From Flavobacterium sp. ASV13 (GTDB lineage: Bacteria > Bacteroidota > Bacteroidia > Flavobacteriales > Flavobacteriaceae): a stretch of 51,825 nucleotides of DNA. The stretch is from the NCBI RefSeq assembly GCF_000745775.1, contig NZ_JQJY01000011.1, forward strand, positions 1-51,825, given 5' to 3'. Of this stretch, positions 9,748-17,908 are shown in pieces; positions within the stretch are counted from its first letter, which is position 1, and every line of letters begins with the position of its first letter. The notes beneath the pieces are model-generated. The model searched no databases. It worked only from the letters and a program-made list of their open reading frames with translations, and was not told where the DNA came from. The position numbers were made by a program, and so were the translations under genes.

Positions 9748-9776
9748 TGCTGAGTGTTTAAAATAAAAAAAATTAA

Positions 9777-10667
9777 ATGAAAATAATCCAAAGTTTATGG
9801 GTAAAGCCCAATTTAAAAAAAGAAAATATTAATATTTCAGATAGAAATAATGGAGGTTGGGTAGATAAAAAATACAACTATATGAGTTGGGCACTTAGTT
9901 GTCTTCAATTTAAAAAATATTATAACGAAGTTGAGTTAGTTACAGATTCACTAGGTTATGATTTACTAATAAATAAATTAGAGCTACCATATACAAAGGT
10001 AGACGTAAGTTTGGATGTTTTAAATGATTATCATCCTGATTTATGGGCATTAGGGAAGATTTATGCTTATAGTATACAAAAAGAACCTTTTATTCATGCT
10101 GATGGAGATATTTTTATCTATAAGAAATTTGAAGATAGTTTTGAAAATTCTCAATTAATATCTCAAAATATAGAAAAAGGATTCGGCTATTATGATGAAG
10201 CATTTAAATTGATAGAAGAAAAATTTGATTATATCCCCACTTATTTAACAGAATCGAAAATTAAAAACAATGGAATAATAGCTGTTAATGCTGGATTATT
10301 AGGAGGTTCAGATTTAGATTTTTTTAAAGAATATACTGATGAAGCTTTTAAGTTTGTAGATAAAAATGTTTCTAAGTTGCATGAAATAAATTTAGGGACT
10401 ATTAATACAGTTTATGAGCAATTTTTATTTAAAGCAATAGCGGAAAAGAAAAAAATTGATATTAATTATTATTTAGAAAATATTAATTATTCTTTTGATG
10501 GTCTTGCAGATTTTACATCTTTACCCGAAAAAGGAAAATATATACATACAGTTGGAATATATAAAAGAAATGAATATATCGGAGATTTATTATCACACAG
10601 ATTACTTACTGATTATCCAGATTATTACTATAAAATAATCAATCTCATTCGTACCAACCAAATTTAA
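9777..10667 (+). CDS. DUF6734-type protein, glycosyltransferase-like
   Basis: A 296-residue soluble protein without signal peptide or membrane segment. I place it tentatively with DUF6734. Its layout resembles a GT-A glycosyltransferase: an N-terminal beta-alpha segment, an acidic motif HADGDIFIYK near residue 107 that could bind a divalent metal as a DxD motif does, NAGLLGGSD near 178 reminiscent of the acceptor-side loop of such enzymes, and a late HTVG near 260. It ends 10 bases before the LanC-like gene and is probably cotranscribed with it. If it is a transferase, it could glycosylate the peptide product; this is inference from fold-like motifs and context. Bases are very AT-rich, like the next two genes. 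Confidence 0.7.
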   Translation: MKIIQSLWVKPNLKKENINISDRNNGGWVDKKYNYMSWALSCLQFKKYYNEVELVTDSLGYDLLINKLELPYTKVDVSLDVLNDYHPDLWALGKIYAYSIQKEPFIHADGDIFIYKKFEDSFENSQLISQNIEKGFGYYDEAFKLIEEKFDYIPTYLTESKIKNNGIIAVNAGLLGGSDLDFFKEYTDEAFKFVDKNVSKLHEINLGTINTVYEQFLFKAIAEKKKIDINYYLENINYSFDGLADFTSLPEKGKYIHTVGIYKRNEYIGDLLSHRLLTDYPDYYYKIINLIRTNQI

Positions 10668-10677
10668 TTTTTAATTC

Positions 10678-12636
10678 ATGGAATCATTGGAAGAAAATAG
10701 AAATAATGTATTATTAAGAGTTGAAGATTTATCAAATTTAATATTAAATTCAACTTTTGAAGAGCTTATTGAAATTTCAGAAAAAAACAATACAAAACTA
10801 GACCGGTATCTAGTTTCAAATAATTTAGAGAATATTGAAACTGGAGTTTCTGGTTTTTTACTTTATTTATTAGAGATGTATAAATTTTCTGGGAAAGATA
10901 TTTATTTAGAAAAAGCAGAATTATTGTCTAAGAATATTATTTCTTATTGTGAAAAAACGGATACGAATGATTATTCTCTTTATTGTGGGAGATCCGGATT
11001 GATTTATGTTTTGTTACAACTATATGATGTGAACAAGAATGTAGATCTATTACAAGTTTGTGAGGATTTAATTATCCCTTCTGAAAATGAATTTTTAGAG
11101 TCTAAATATACATCTGATTATTTATACAATGGTAGGTCTGGAACGTTATTGATTTTAAACGAGTTGTTTCAACTGTCAGAATCTGAAAGGATATTTGAAA
11201 TTATAAATAAGTTCATAAATAAAATTTTTCAAAACGCTTTATTTACAGAAAAAGGTATTTCATGGAAAGCAACCGAAGAAATTAATCTAAATAATTCATG
11301 TGGATTTGCCTTAGGGTCATCAGGAATTCAATATGTTTTAAAAAAAATGAATATAGATTTTCCAAATAATCATTTAGACTATATTATTAAATATATTGAT
11401 AAACACAAAGACTCTTGTTGGGATGAAAAACATCAATCATGGCTTAATTTTGAAAAGGATATTATTAATAATAATGTTTTAAATCAGTTTAAAAGACAAT
11501 ATTTAGATAATGATCCGATGTTATACAATCCTACAAATGAACTAAATTGGTCTAAAGGGAGCATAGGTATACTATTATCTGAAAATCAAAATAAAAAGAT
11601 ATTTTTTGAATTAAATAATTATAAAATAAAGCATCTCCAGAGTAATATTTACGATGGCCTTTCAGGAATTGGATTGTGCTTGTTAGAAAACCATTCCATA
11701 GACAATAGATATGCATATCTTTCGCTAATTAAAGAAGAAATATTAAATCAACAAAAGCAAACTACACTAAACGGTGGCTTGTTTTTTGGGGATCTAGGAG
11801 CATCCTATTTTTTATTAAAAACTTATACAAACATTGAATCAGATAATATTATAAAACCATTTAAAAACAAAAATCAAAGGCCTAATAAACGCGACTTGGC
11901 CATTGATATTAGATTTATTAGAAAGAGTTTATTGTCAAAGATTTATAATAAAACTTTGCTTTTAATAGAAAATATATTTGATGATGACTTAAGTATTTTT
12001 TTAAATAATTTAAATTGTGATATTAATGAATCTGAAATTAAAAAATTTGAGGATTTTGTGGTTGAAACGTTTGTAAAAGTTGATTCCAATATAAATAGAG
12101 TAATAGCTGATATATTCTTTTTTGAAAAAAAGAAAAAAGAGTATATCAATCAGGAGTTAAAAACAAATCTGCAAGTTTTTTTAGATAAATTATTTCATAG
12201 TGATAAAATAATTAAAATTCTTAATAATTCTGACCAATGGATTTTAAACCAAGAATTAAAAATCTCACAGCATATTAAGATAGTAAATACTAAATGGGAT
12301 TGGGAGCATAGGGAAAAGCATAGTTTTGTTCAAAATTTTTATAATGAACCTAGCAATAATGAATTTATATTTATAAATACAAATAAAAATGTTGCTATTG
12401 AATATTCCCTAAGAACTGATGGTTGGGTTTTGCATCGATTTGATTCGCGAAAAAAAATTAAAGACGCCTTATTTGAAATTAAACAATATTGTACATCACA
12501 GTCAGAAGAAACGATTAAGGAGTTTATAGAAAATTCTGGTTCAAAAGATGCAGAAGATCTTGTTAAAAGGTTAGATTTTTTAATTATTGACAAAATAAAG
12601 CAGTTGTTGTATAATAATATTTTAGAATTTGTATAG
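10678..12636 (+). CDS. LanC-like alpha/alpha-toroid protein lacking zinc ligands, with an unrecognised C-terminal half
   Basis: 652 residues. The first ~385 show seven spaced G-x-x-G repeats (near residues 55 TGVSG, 102 CGRSG, 150 NGRSG, 213 LGSSG, 292 KGSIG, 325 DGLSG, 370 GDLGA), each followed by a hydrophobic helix, as in the LanC lanthionine cyclase toroid. The zinc site of LanC (Trp-Cys before repeat 5, Cys-His before repeat 6) reads Trp-Ser and Tyr-Asp here, so all three ligands are gone. Residues ~390-652 are highly charged, probably helical and unrecognised; a late stretch around DGWVLHRFDS could be a small winged-helix-like unit. No lanthipeptide dehydratase or precursor is in the window. 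The next ATG directly follows its stop. A scaffold or peptide-binding pseudo-cyclase is a reasonable guess; the function is not known. Confidence 0.78.
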   Translation: MESLEENRNNVLLRVEDLSNLILNSTFEELIEISEKNNTKLDRYLVSNNLENIETGVSGFLLYLLEMYKFSGKDIYLEKAELLSKNIISYCEKTDTNDYSLYCGRSGLIYVLLQLYDVNKNVDLLQVCEDLIIPSENEFLESKYTSDYLYNGRSGTLLILNELFQLSESERIFEIINKFINKIFQNALFTEKGISWKATEEINLNNSCGFALGSSGIQYVLKKMNIDFPNNHLDYIIKYIDKHKDSCWDEKHQSWLNFEKDIINNNVLNQFKRQYLDNDPMLYNPTNELNWSKGSIGILLSENQNKKIFFELNNYKIKHLQSNIYDGLSGIGLCLLENHSIDNRYAYLSLIKEEILNQQKQTTLNGGLFFGDLGASYFLLKTYTNIESDNIIKPFKNKNQRPNKRDLAIDIRFIRKSLLSKIYNKTLLLIENIFDDDLSIFLNNLNCDINESEIKKFEDFVVETFVKVDSNINRVIADIFFFEKKKKEYINQELKTNLQVFLDKLFHSDKIIKILNNSDQWILNQELKISQHIKIVNTKWDWEHREKHSFVQNFYNEPSNNEFIFINTNKNVAIEYSLRTDGWVLHRFDSRKKIKDALFEIKQYCTSQSEETIKEFIENSGSKDAEDLVKRLDFLIIDKIKQLLYNNILEFV

Positions 12637-13275
12637 ATGTTAATATTATATTCGAAGATATCTGAACATTTGCATGAGAATATTATTGAACAATATTTAA
12701 ATTATTTTGATAAAGATTTTCAAAATAAAATTTTAAATTATAGAAGATGGCAAGACGCACAATTATCATTACTTGGAAGAGTTTTACTTCTAGAATTTTT
12801 TGAAGAGAATGGAATTTCAAGTAAGGAAATTAATAATATTCACTATAATGAATTTGGCAAACCATTTTTAAAAGGTAATTCATCATTCTTTAATATATCT
12901 CATTCTGGAGACATTACGGTTTGTGCCATAAGTGACAAATCAGAAATAGGAATTGATATTGAAATAATATCAAATATTGAAATAGATGATTTTAAACCGC
13001 AGTTTACGGAAAATGAATGGAATAAAATTATCTCATCCAACAATAAAAAAGAAACTTTTTTTGAATATTGGACACAAAAAGAAGCAGTCATAAAAGCGCA
13101 TGGTGATGGACTAACATTACCATTAAACACATTTGATATTTTAGATAATATAACTCATATTAATGGCGAAAAGTACTATCTAAAAGAAATAAAAATAGAT
13201 AAACAGTATAAATGTTATATCTCACAAAAAATGGATGTTTTTGAAATATCAATAAAAGAAATTTTAATCAGTTAA
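12637..13275 (+). CDS. Sfp-type 4'-phosphopantetheinyl transferase
   Basis: Transfers the phosphopantetheine arm of CoA to the conserved Ser of NRPS carrier domains, turning apo into holo enzyme; cytoplasmic. 212 residues, close to the Sfp length. Visible motifs are NISHSGD (~87-93), the magnesium-binding GIDIE (Asp107, Glu109) and WTQKEAVIK (Trp145, Lys148, Glu149, Lys153). Its ATG follows the preceding stop with no gap, which indicates translational coupling to the LanC-like gene. The natural substrates are the carrier domains of the two NRPS proteins here. Confidence 0.93.
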   Translation: MLILYSKISEHLHENIIEQYLNYFDKDFQNKILNYRRWQDAQLSLLGRVLLLEFFEENGISSKEINNIHYNEFGKPFLKGNSSFFNISHSGDITVCAISDKSEIGIDIEIISNIEIDDFKPQFTENEWNKIISSNNKKETFFEYWTQKEAVIKAHGDGLTLPLNTFDILDNITHINGEKYYLKEIKIDKQYKCYISQKMDVFEISIKEILIS

Positions 13276-13283
13276 TATAAAAT

Positions 13284-15221
13284 ATGAAATATCTAAGAAA
13301 GTCGTTTTTATTGTTATTGTTGTTGTCAAATTGTTTATTTGCCCAAGTTGAGTTTTTTAAATTAGAAAAAACGACCACTTTTTTTCCAGAATGGAAAGAA
13401 TTAAAAAATGAAAAATTAAATTATTATTATTTAACAGTACCTGAAAACTGGGATATTCCTGAAGGTAAAAAAATTAAAATTGCAGTAGTAGTTTTAAAAA
13501 AAACATCAGAAAAACCAAATTCTAATGCAACAATTTATATTGAAGGAGGTCCAGGCGCAGGAAGTATAGGTGGAATATGGAGATGGCTAAGACACCCGAT
13601 AAGGCAAAATGGTGATATAATTCTTGTAGATGTTCGAGGCACTGGTTTTTCGTTTCCTAAATTTTGTCCAGACTTAGGCAAAAAATTCTTAGAAATACTA
13701 TCAAAAAATCAGAATAGTACAAAAGATGAGCAACAAAAAACTATTGCTTCAATGGCTTGTAAACAAGATTTACTTAATAGAGATATTGATTTGAATTCTT
13801 ATAATAGTAAATCAATTGCCAAAGATTTTAATGCTTTAAAAACTGCGTTAAAGTATTATAATTGGAACGTTTATGGAGTTTCCTATGGTACATATACAGC
13901 CCAAGTTTATGCAAATGATTTTTCGCAGGATATTAAATCATTAATTTTAGATTCTTCGATTTCAAATATTTCTCAATATTATAATTCCAATGCTACAAAT
14001 TACATGAGTAGTTTGAATAAAGTTTTTGACGCTTGTAAAAATGACCCAAATTGTAATAAACAATATCCAAATTTAGAACAAGTATACTATGAAACAATAG
14101 AAAAATTAGACAAAAATCCTATTACCGTTAAGGTTGATAAAAAAATAATTCCTAGCGGTAAATTTACTTATAATGCTGAAGATTTTAAAATAGCAATTCA
14201 GCAAGCACTCTATAACAATCAGTTGATTAAGCTGATTCCAATGCTGATTATAGAATTTAATAAAGGAAATGAAAATACTTTGAGTTCTCTTGTTGCCGCT
14301 TTTTCTGGGGCATTAAGTTTAGATTATGGACAGTATTATTGTGTGAGTTGCAATGAAGCTATTCCCAATAATTCAATAACAGCTTTCAATAAAGATGCTC
14401 AAAATTATAAAAAGTTAAAAGGAGGATTATCGTTTTATAAATCAGATTTTCTAGTTTGTGATAAATGGAATTTTGGAAGTGGAAGCCTAAAAAAAACAAT
14501 AAACGATTTGTCAAATTTATCAAAAATAACTTCACCAGTATTAGTGTTTTCTGGGGAATTTGATCCAATTACTCCCCCTTCAAATGGAAAAATGACAGTC
14601 GATAAATTTAAAAATGCTTATCTAGTAAACGCACCAATTTCTGGACATGCATCTAGTTTTTCAAGACTTGGATCTGAAATTATTAGTGAATTCATACAAA
14701 ATCCAAGTCTGAAACCTGATACAAAAGAATTGGATTCAGATAACAAAGTGCATTTTGTTACTGATATAAAAATAAACGGAGGAGTTTCAAAATTTGGTAA
14801 TAGTTTGAATGAATTCAACTTACTGTTTTTTGCCCCCTTTTTTATCGCTGTCATCATCCTTTTTATTTCAATTTTCAATTTCAGTTATGAATTAATTAGA
14901 AAAAGGAAAGAGACCCAGAATAAACTCATGAAATTTTTGATTGTCGTAACATCTCTATTAGCTCTATTTATTATTATTCAATTGGTTGTGGCTTTAGATG
15001 ATACCGCTCGAAATAATTTTTATATACTTGCTTTTGGATTGCCGAATGAATTTAGTTATCTATTCCTTTTACAATGGGTATTCATAATACTGACTTTGGT
15101 TTCTGTAATTTACTTTTTATTTAAAATAAAGTCAATTTCTGATGCAAGTATTATGTTTACAATTTTATTTTCACTTATTCTAGTTGGGATTTATTTTCAA
15201 TATTGGGGTTTTTTATTTTGA
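13284..15221 (+). CDS. Exported alpha/beta-hydrolase peptidase (tripeptidyl/prolyl aminopeptidase-like) with C-terminal membrane helices
   Basis: 645 residues. A signal peptide (hydrophobic run ending LFAQ, cleavage likely before Gln21) leads into an alpha/beta-hydrolase of the TAP/proline-iminopeptidase type: EGGPGAGS oxyanion block near 90, DVRGTGFS near 117, nucleophile GVSYGT (Ser200), Asp427 in GEFDPITPP, and His455 in GHASS. About four hydrophobic helices fill residues ~510-645, so the catalytic part should sit in the periplasm, tethered by its C-terminus. It starts 8 bases after the PPTase gene and is last in the NRPS locus, followed by a terminator. A role in trimming an exported peptide precursor or in self-protection is plausible; the topology resembles the colibactin peptidase ClbP, although the fold differs. 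General peptide scavenging is the alternative. Confidence 0.85.
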   Translation: MKYLRKSFLLLLLLSNCLFAQVEFFKLEKTTTFFPEWKELKNEKLNYYYLTVPENWDIPEGKKIKIAVVVLKKTSEKPNSNATIYIEGGPGAGSIGGIWRWLRHPIRQNGDIILVDVRGTGFSFPKFCPDLGKKFLEILSKNQNSTKDEQQKTIASMACKQDLLNRDIDLNSYNSKSIAKDFNALKTALKYYNWNVYGVSYGTYTAQVYANDFSQDIKSLILDSSISNISQYYNSNATNYMSSLNKVFDACKNDPNCNKQYPNLEQVYYETIEKLDKNPITVKVDKKIIPSGKFTYNAEDFKIAIQQALYNNQLIKLIPMLIIEFNKGNENTLSSLVAAFSGALSLDYGQYYCVSCNEAIPNNSITAFNKDAQNYKKLKGGLSFYKSDFLVCDKWNFGSGSLKKTINDLSNLSKITSPVLVFSGEFDPITPPSNGKMTVDKFKNAYLVNAPISGHASSFSRLGSEIISEFIQNPSLKPDTKELDSDNKVHFVTDIKINGGVSKFGNSLNEFNLLFFAPFFIAVIILFISIFNFSYELIRKRKETQNKLMKFLIVVTSLLALFIIIQLVVALDDTARNNFYILAFGLPNEFSYLFLLQWVFIILTLVSVIYFLFKIKSISDASIMFTILFSLILVGIYFQYWGFLF

Positions 15222-15348
15222 ATGAGTTTTAATTTTTCTCATCTATCACTTTGTTTATGCAAAAAGTGCCAATTTTAGTTTTGGACTATTAAGGTACAAG
15301 TTTAATCAAAACATCACTAAATACCCAAAAGAAAAAGGAATTAAAAAA

Positions 15349-15387
15349 AACGAGTTGAAATATTGTTTGTCAATATTTTAACTCGTT
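15349..15387. terminator. Bidirectional terminator between the NRPS locus and mnmE
   Basis: 17-bp stem (15349-15365 with 15371-15387, one G-T pair) and a 5-base loop TTTGT. An A run at 15343-15350 on the left becomes a U tract for leftward transcripts from mnmE, and an AT-rich stretch follows on the right. It sits in the convergent gap between 15221 and 15417. The rest of that gap (15222-15342) holds nothing I can identify. Confidence 0.85.
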
Positions 15388-15416
15388 TATTTATTGTTGT
15401 TCGTTATTTTGTCTTG

Positions 15417-16817
15417 CTATTTTCCGATGCAGAAATTAGCAAAAATATTCCCCAACAATTCATCATTAGTAACCTGACCAGTAATAAGCCCGAATTGATA
15501 CAAAGCTTCACGAATATCCAGTGCCATTAAGTCACTTGAAAGATTTGTTTCAAGTCCGAACTTTACTTTTTGTATTTCATCCAAAGCTTTAAGTAAAGAA
15601 TCATAATGTCTTGTATTTGTAACAATCGTCTCGTTATTTTTTAAAGCACCAGTATTGACAAATGAAAGTAATTCATTCTTTAATTCATCAACACCAATTT
15701 TTTCTTTTGCAGAAATCAAAAGTAATTTTGCATTCAGGTTTTCAAGTTTAGATGTGATATTTGAAACTTCATCTTCAGATAAAATGTCTTTTTTATTGAC
15801 TACAATCAAAAGTGGTTTTAGTGGATATTTATTTTTGATTTGTTCAATCTCCGAAACAAATTCAGAGCTTGAAGTTTTGAACTTCAATCCATCAAATAAA
15901 TAAATCACAACTTGTGCCTGATCTATTTTTTCGAATGTTTTTTTGATTCCAATGCTTTCTACAACATCTTTCGTTTCGCGAATTCCAGCAGTATCAATAA
16001 ATCGGAAACCAATTCCGCCAATTACCAATTCATCTTCAATTGTGTCGCGTGTAGTTCCGGCAATGTCCGAAACGATGGCGCGTTCTTCATTTAATAAAGC
16101 ATTCAACAAAGTCGATTTTCCAACATTTGGTTCACCAACAATAGCTACCGGAATTCCGTTTTTGATTACATTTCCAACAGCAAATGAGTCAATTAAACGT
16201 TTTAAAACAAATTCAATTCGGTTTAATAATTCATGAAATTGAGTTCTGTCGGCAAATTCAACATCTTCTTCCGCAAAATCTAATTCTAGTTCAATTAAAG
16301 AAGCAAAATTTAAAAGTTCTTCGCGGAGTTTTGCAATTTCGTTACTAAATCCACCTCGCATTTGCTGCATTGCAATCTGATGCGAAGCTTCGTTGTCAGA
16401 TAAAATCAAATCAGCAACTGCTTCTGCCTGAGATAAATCAAGTTTTCCGTTTAAAAAAGCACGTAATGTAAATTCACCAGCGTCGGCCATTCGGCATCCT
16501 TTTCTCAATAATAACTGAATAATTTGCTGCTGAATATAAGTTGATCCGTGACAAGATATTTCAATAGTATTTTCGCCTGTGTATGAATTTGGACCTTTAA
16601 AAATCGAAACCAAAACTTCATCAAGCGTTTTTTCATTATCAACAATATGGCCTAAGTGTAGTGTATGTGTTTTCTGTTTCGTTAAATCTTTATTTTTTAT
16701 TGATTTAAAAACAGAATTTCCGATTGTGATTGCTTCAGCACCTGAAATACGAATGATAGCAATAGCTCCAGCTCCAGACGGAGTAGCTAATGCAACTATA
16801 GAATCTTGATTTATCAT
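15417..16817 (-). CDS. mnmE: tRNA uridine-5-carboxymethylaminomethyl(34) GTPase MnmE
   Basis: Partner of MnmG in modifying the wobble uridine of several tRNAs; cytoplasmic. 466 residues. The N-terminal tetrahydrofolate-binding domain starts DSIVALATPSGAGAIAI. The embedded GTPase has GEPNVGKST (G1, ~224), DIAGTTRD (G2/G3 region), DTAG and NKKD (G4). The C-terminus is CIGK, the expected CxGK signature with the catalytic Cys. The frame stays open to 16844, but the family starts at MINQDSIVAL, so 16817 is used. A TACCTTTG box lies four bases before this ATG, which suggests a leaderless message. A strong terminator follows. Confidence 0.97.
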   Translation of the reverse strand: MINQDSIVALATPSGAGAIAIIRISGAEAITIGNSVFKSIKNKDLTKQKTHTLHLGHIVDNEKTLDEVLVSIFKGPNSYTGENTIEISCHGSTYIQQQIIQLLLRKGCRMADAGEFTLRAFLNGKLDLSQAEAVADLILSDNEASHQIAMQQMRGGFSNEIAKLREELLNFASLIELELDFAEEDVEFADRTQFHELLNRIEFVLKRLIDSFAVGNVIKNGIPVAIVGEPNVGKSTLLNALLNEERAIVSDIAGTTRDTIEDELVIGGIGFRFIDTAGIRETKDVVESIGIKKTFEKIDQAQVVIYLFDGLKFKTSSSEFVSEIEQIKNKYPLKPLLIVVNKKDILSEDEVSNITSKLENLNAKLLLISAKEKIGVDELKNELLSFVNTGALKNNETIVTNTRHYDSLLKALDEIQKVKFGLETNLSSDLMALDIREALYQFGLITGQVTNDELLGNIFANFCIGK

Positions 16818-16821
16818 GTTG

Positions 16822-16829
16822 CAAAGGTA
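16822..16829 (-). promoter_or_regulatory. -7 box of mnmE (TACCTTTG), four bases from the ATG
   Basis: Exact match to the Bacteroidota TAnnTTTG -7 element, followed by CA as in other promoters of this window. Only four bases separate it from the start codon. I see no good TTG at the -33 position. Confidence 0.5.
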
Positions 16830-16944
16830 TAAAAAATGCTCCAAATTTTAAATGTAGGACTGCTTGCTGAATATACAATTTGAAACTACTGAAAATTTGA
16901 TTTTTAAGAAATTATTAAGTGTTAAAATACTGATAATTATCAGG

Positions 16945-16973
16945 TTGTTTTGTTTTTAGAATGATTAAATTTG
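16945..16973 (+). promoter_or_regulatory. Promoter of the universal stress protein gene
   Basis: TTG at 16945-16947, an 18-base spacer, then TAAATTTG at 16966-16973, matching the Bacteroidota TTG/TAnnTTTG pattern. The start codon is 28 bases further on. Confidence 0.6.
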
Positions 16974-17001
16974 AGAAAACAATACACTAATTCTAAACAA
17001 A

Positions 17002-17838
17002 ATGAAAAAGATATTATTTCCCACAGATTTTTCTGAAGCAGCAACAAATGCGTTTGTTCATGCATTAGAATTTGCAAAAATAGTCAACGCCGAGCTTGTT
17101 TTACTTCATACTTTTGAGATTCCGGTGTATGACAGTCAATTTTTTCCTGAGAATTATGCCTCGATTTACAGTTCAATTGAATTGGCTAAATTTGAGATGT
17201 TTAAAGATGAAATTCCAAAACTCAGAGCAATTGCTTCAGAACGAAAATTAGATGATATCGTAATCAAACATCGTTTAATGGATGGTGATTTGATTTTCAA
17301 TTTAAAAAATGCTGTCGAAGAAGACGATATTGATTTTGTTATAATGGGAACTACTGGAGCTTCTGACTGGACAAAATTCTTCACAGGATCTAATACAAAT
17401 TCGGTAATATCTGAAGTTAACGTGCCCGTATTATGTGTTCCAATTGATGCCAGATATAAAAAAGTGAAGATTATTGGTTTTACAACACGATATCGTGAAA
17501 AAGATAAGGCTGTCCTTCGTCGAATATTGAAAATTGCAAAGAAAACAGATGCAAAAGTGAAAAGTTTATATGTAAAAACTTCAAATTCTGATGTTTCTGA
17601 TATGACAATTAAAGAATGGGAACAAGAGTTTGCAAACGATAATGTTGAGTTTTTGGTTTTGCCAAGCGATGAAGTCAAAGAAACTATTCTTGATTTTATT
17701 TTATACAAAGACATTGATATTCTGACTACTATAACTCATAAAAGATCTTTCTTTGAAAGTATTTTTGAATCAAGCTTTTCTAAAAAAATCACCAAAGAAG
17801 TTTCTGTACCAGTTTTGGTCATGCATGAAAAGGAATAA
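17002..17838 (+). CDS. Universal stress protein, tandem UspA domains
   Basis: 278-residue cytoplasmic protein with two UspA-like halves (about 1-145 and 150-278). The first begins KKILFPTDFSEAA and contains the nucleotide-binding pattern G-x2-G-x9-G-S in GTTGASDWTKFFTGSNT (~115-131), so it probably binds ATP. The second half keeps the fold-like end (ITKEVSVPVLVMHE) but lacks the glycine pattern and is likely a non-binding partner domain. Such proteins support survival under stress; no specific partner is visible. It has its own promoter-like sequence and lies 70 bases before the MutS-like gene. Confidence 0.88.
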   Translation: MKKILFPTDFSEAATNAFVHALEFAKIVNAELVLLHTFEIPVYDSQFFPENYASIYSSIELAKFEMFKDEIPKLRAIASERKLDDIVIKHRLMDGDLIFNLKNAVEEDDIDFVIMGTTGASDWTKFFTGSNTNSVISEVNVPVLCVPIDARYKKVKIIGFTTRYREKDKAVLRRILKIAKKTDAKVKSLYVKTSNSDVSDMTIKEWEQEFANDNVEFLVLPSDEVKETILDFILYKDIDILTTITHKRSFFESIFESSFSKKITKEVSVPVLVMHEKE

Positions 17839-17880
17839 AAAGATAAATAATTTTAATAGCAGTTTTGTAAGTGTAAAATA

Positions 17881-17888
17881 TATATTTG
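17881..17888 (+). promoter_or_regulatory. Possible -7 box (TATATTTG) of the MutS-like gene
   Basis: Exact TAnnTTTG, 20 bases before the ATG. The nearest TTTG (17864-17867) is only 13 bases upstream, closer than usual, so the call is weak. Confidence 0.35.
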
Positions 17889-17908
17889 TACTTCAATAAA
17901 ATTTTAAA

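Noticed and set aside
10678..12636. Active lanthionine cyclase and a lanthipeptide precursor nearby
   Set aside because: The zinc ligands are missing, there is no dehydratase gene, and no Cys/Ser/Thr-rich short frame was found in the gaps of the locus.
16818..16844. Nine extra N-terminal residues for MnmE
   Set aside because: The family starts at MINQDSIVAL, and the extension would begin upstream of the -7 box.
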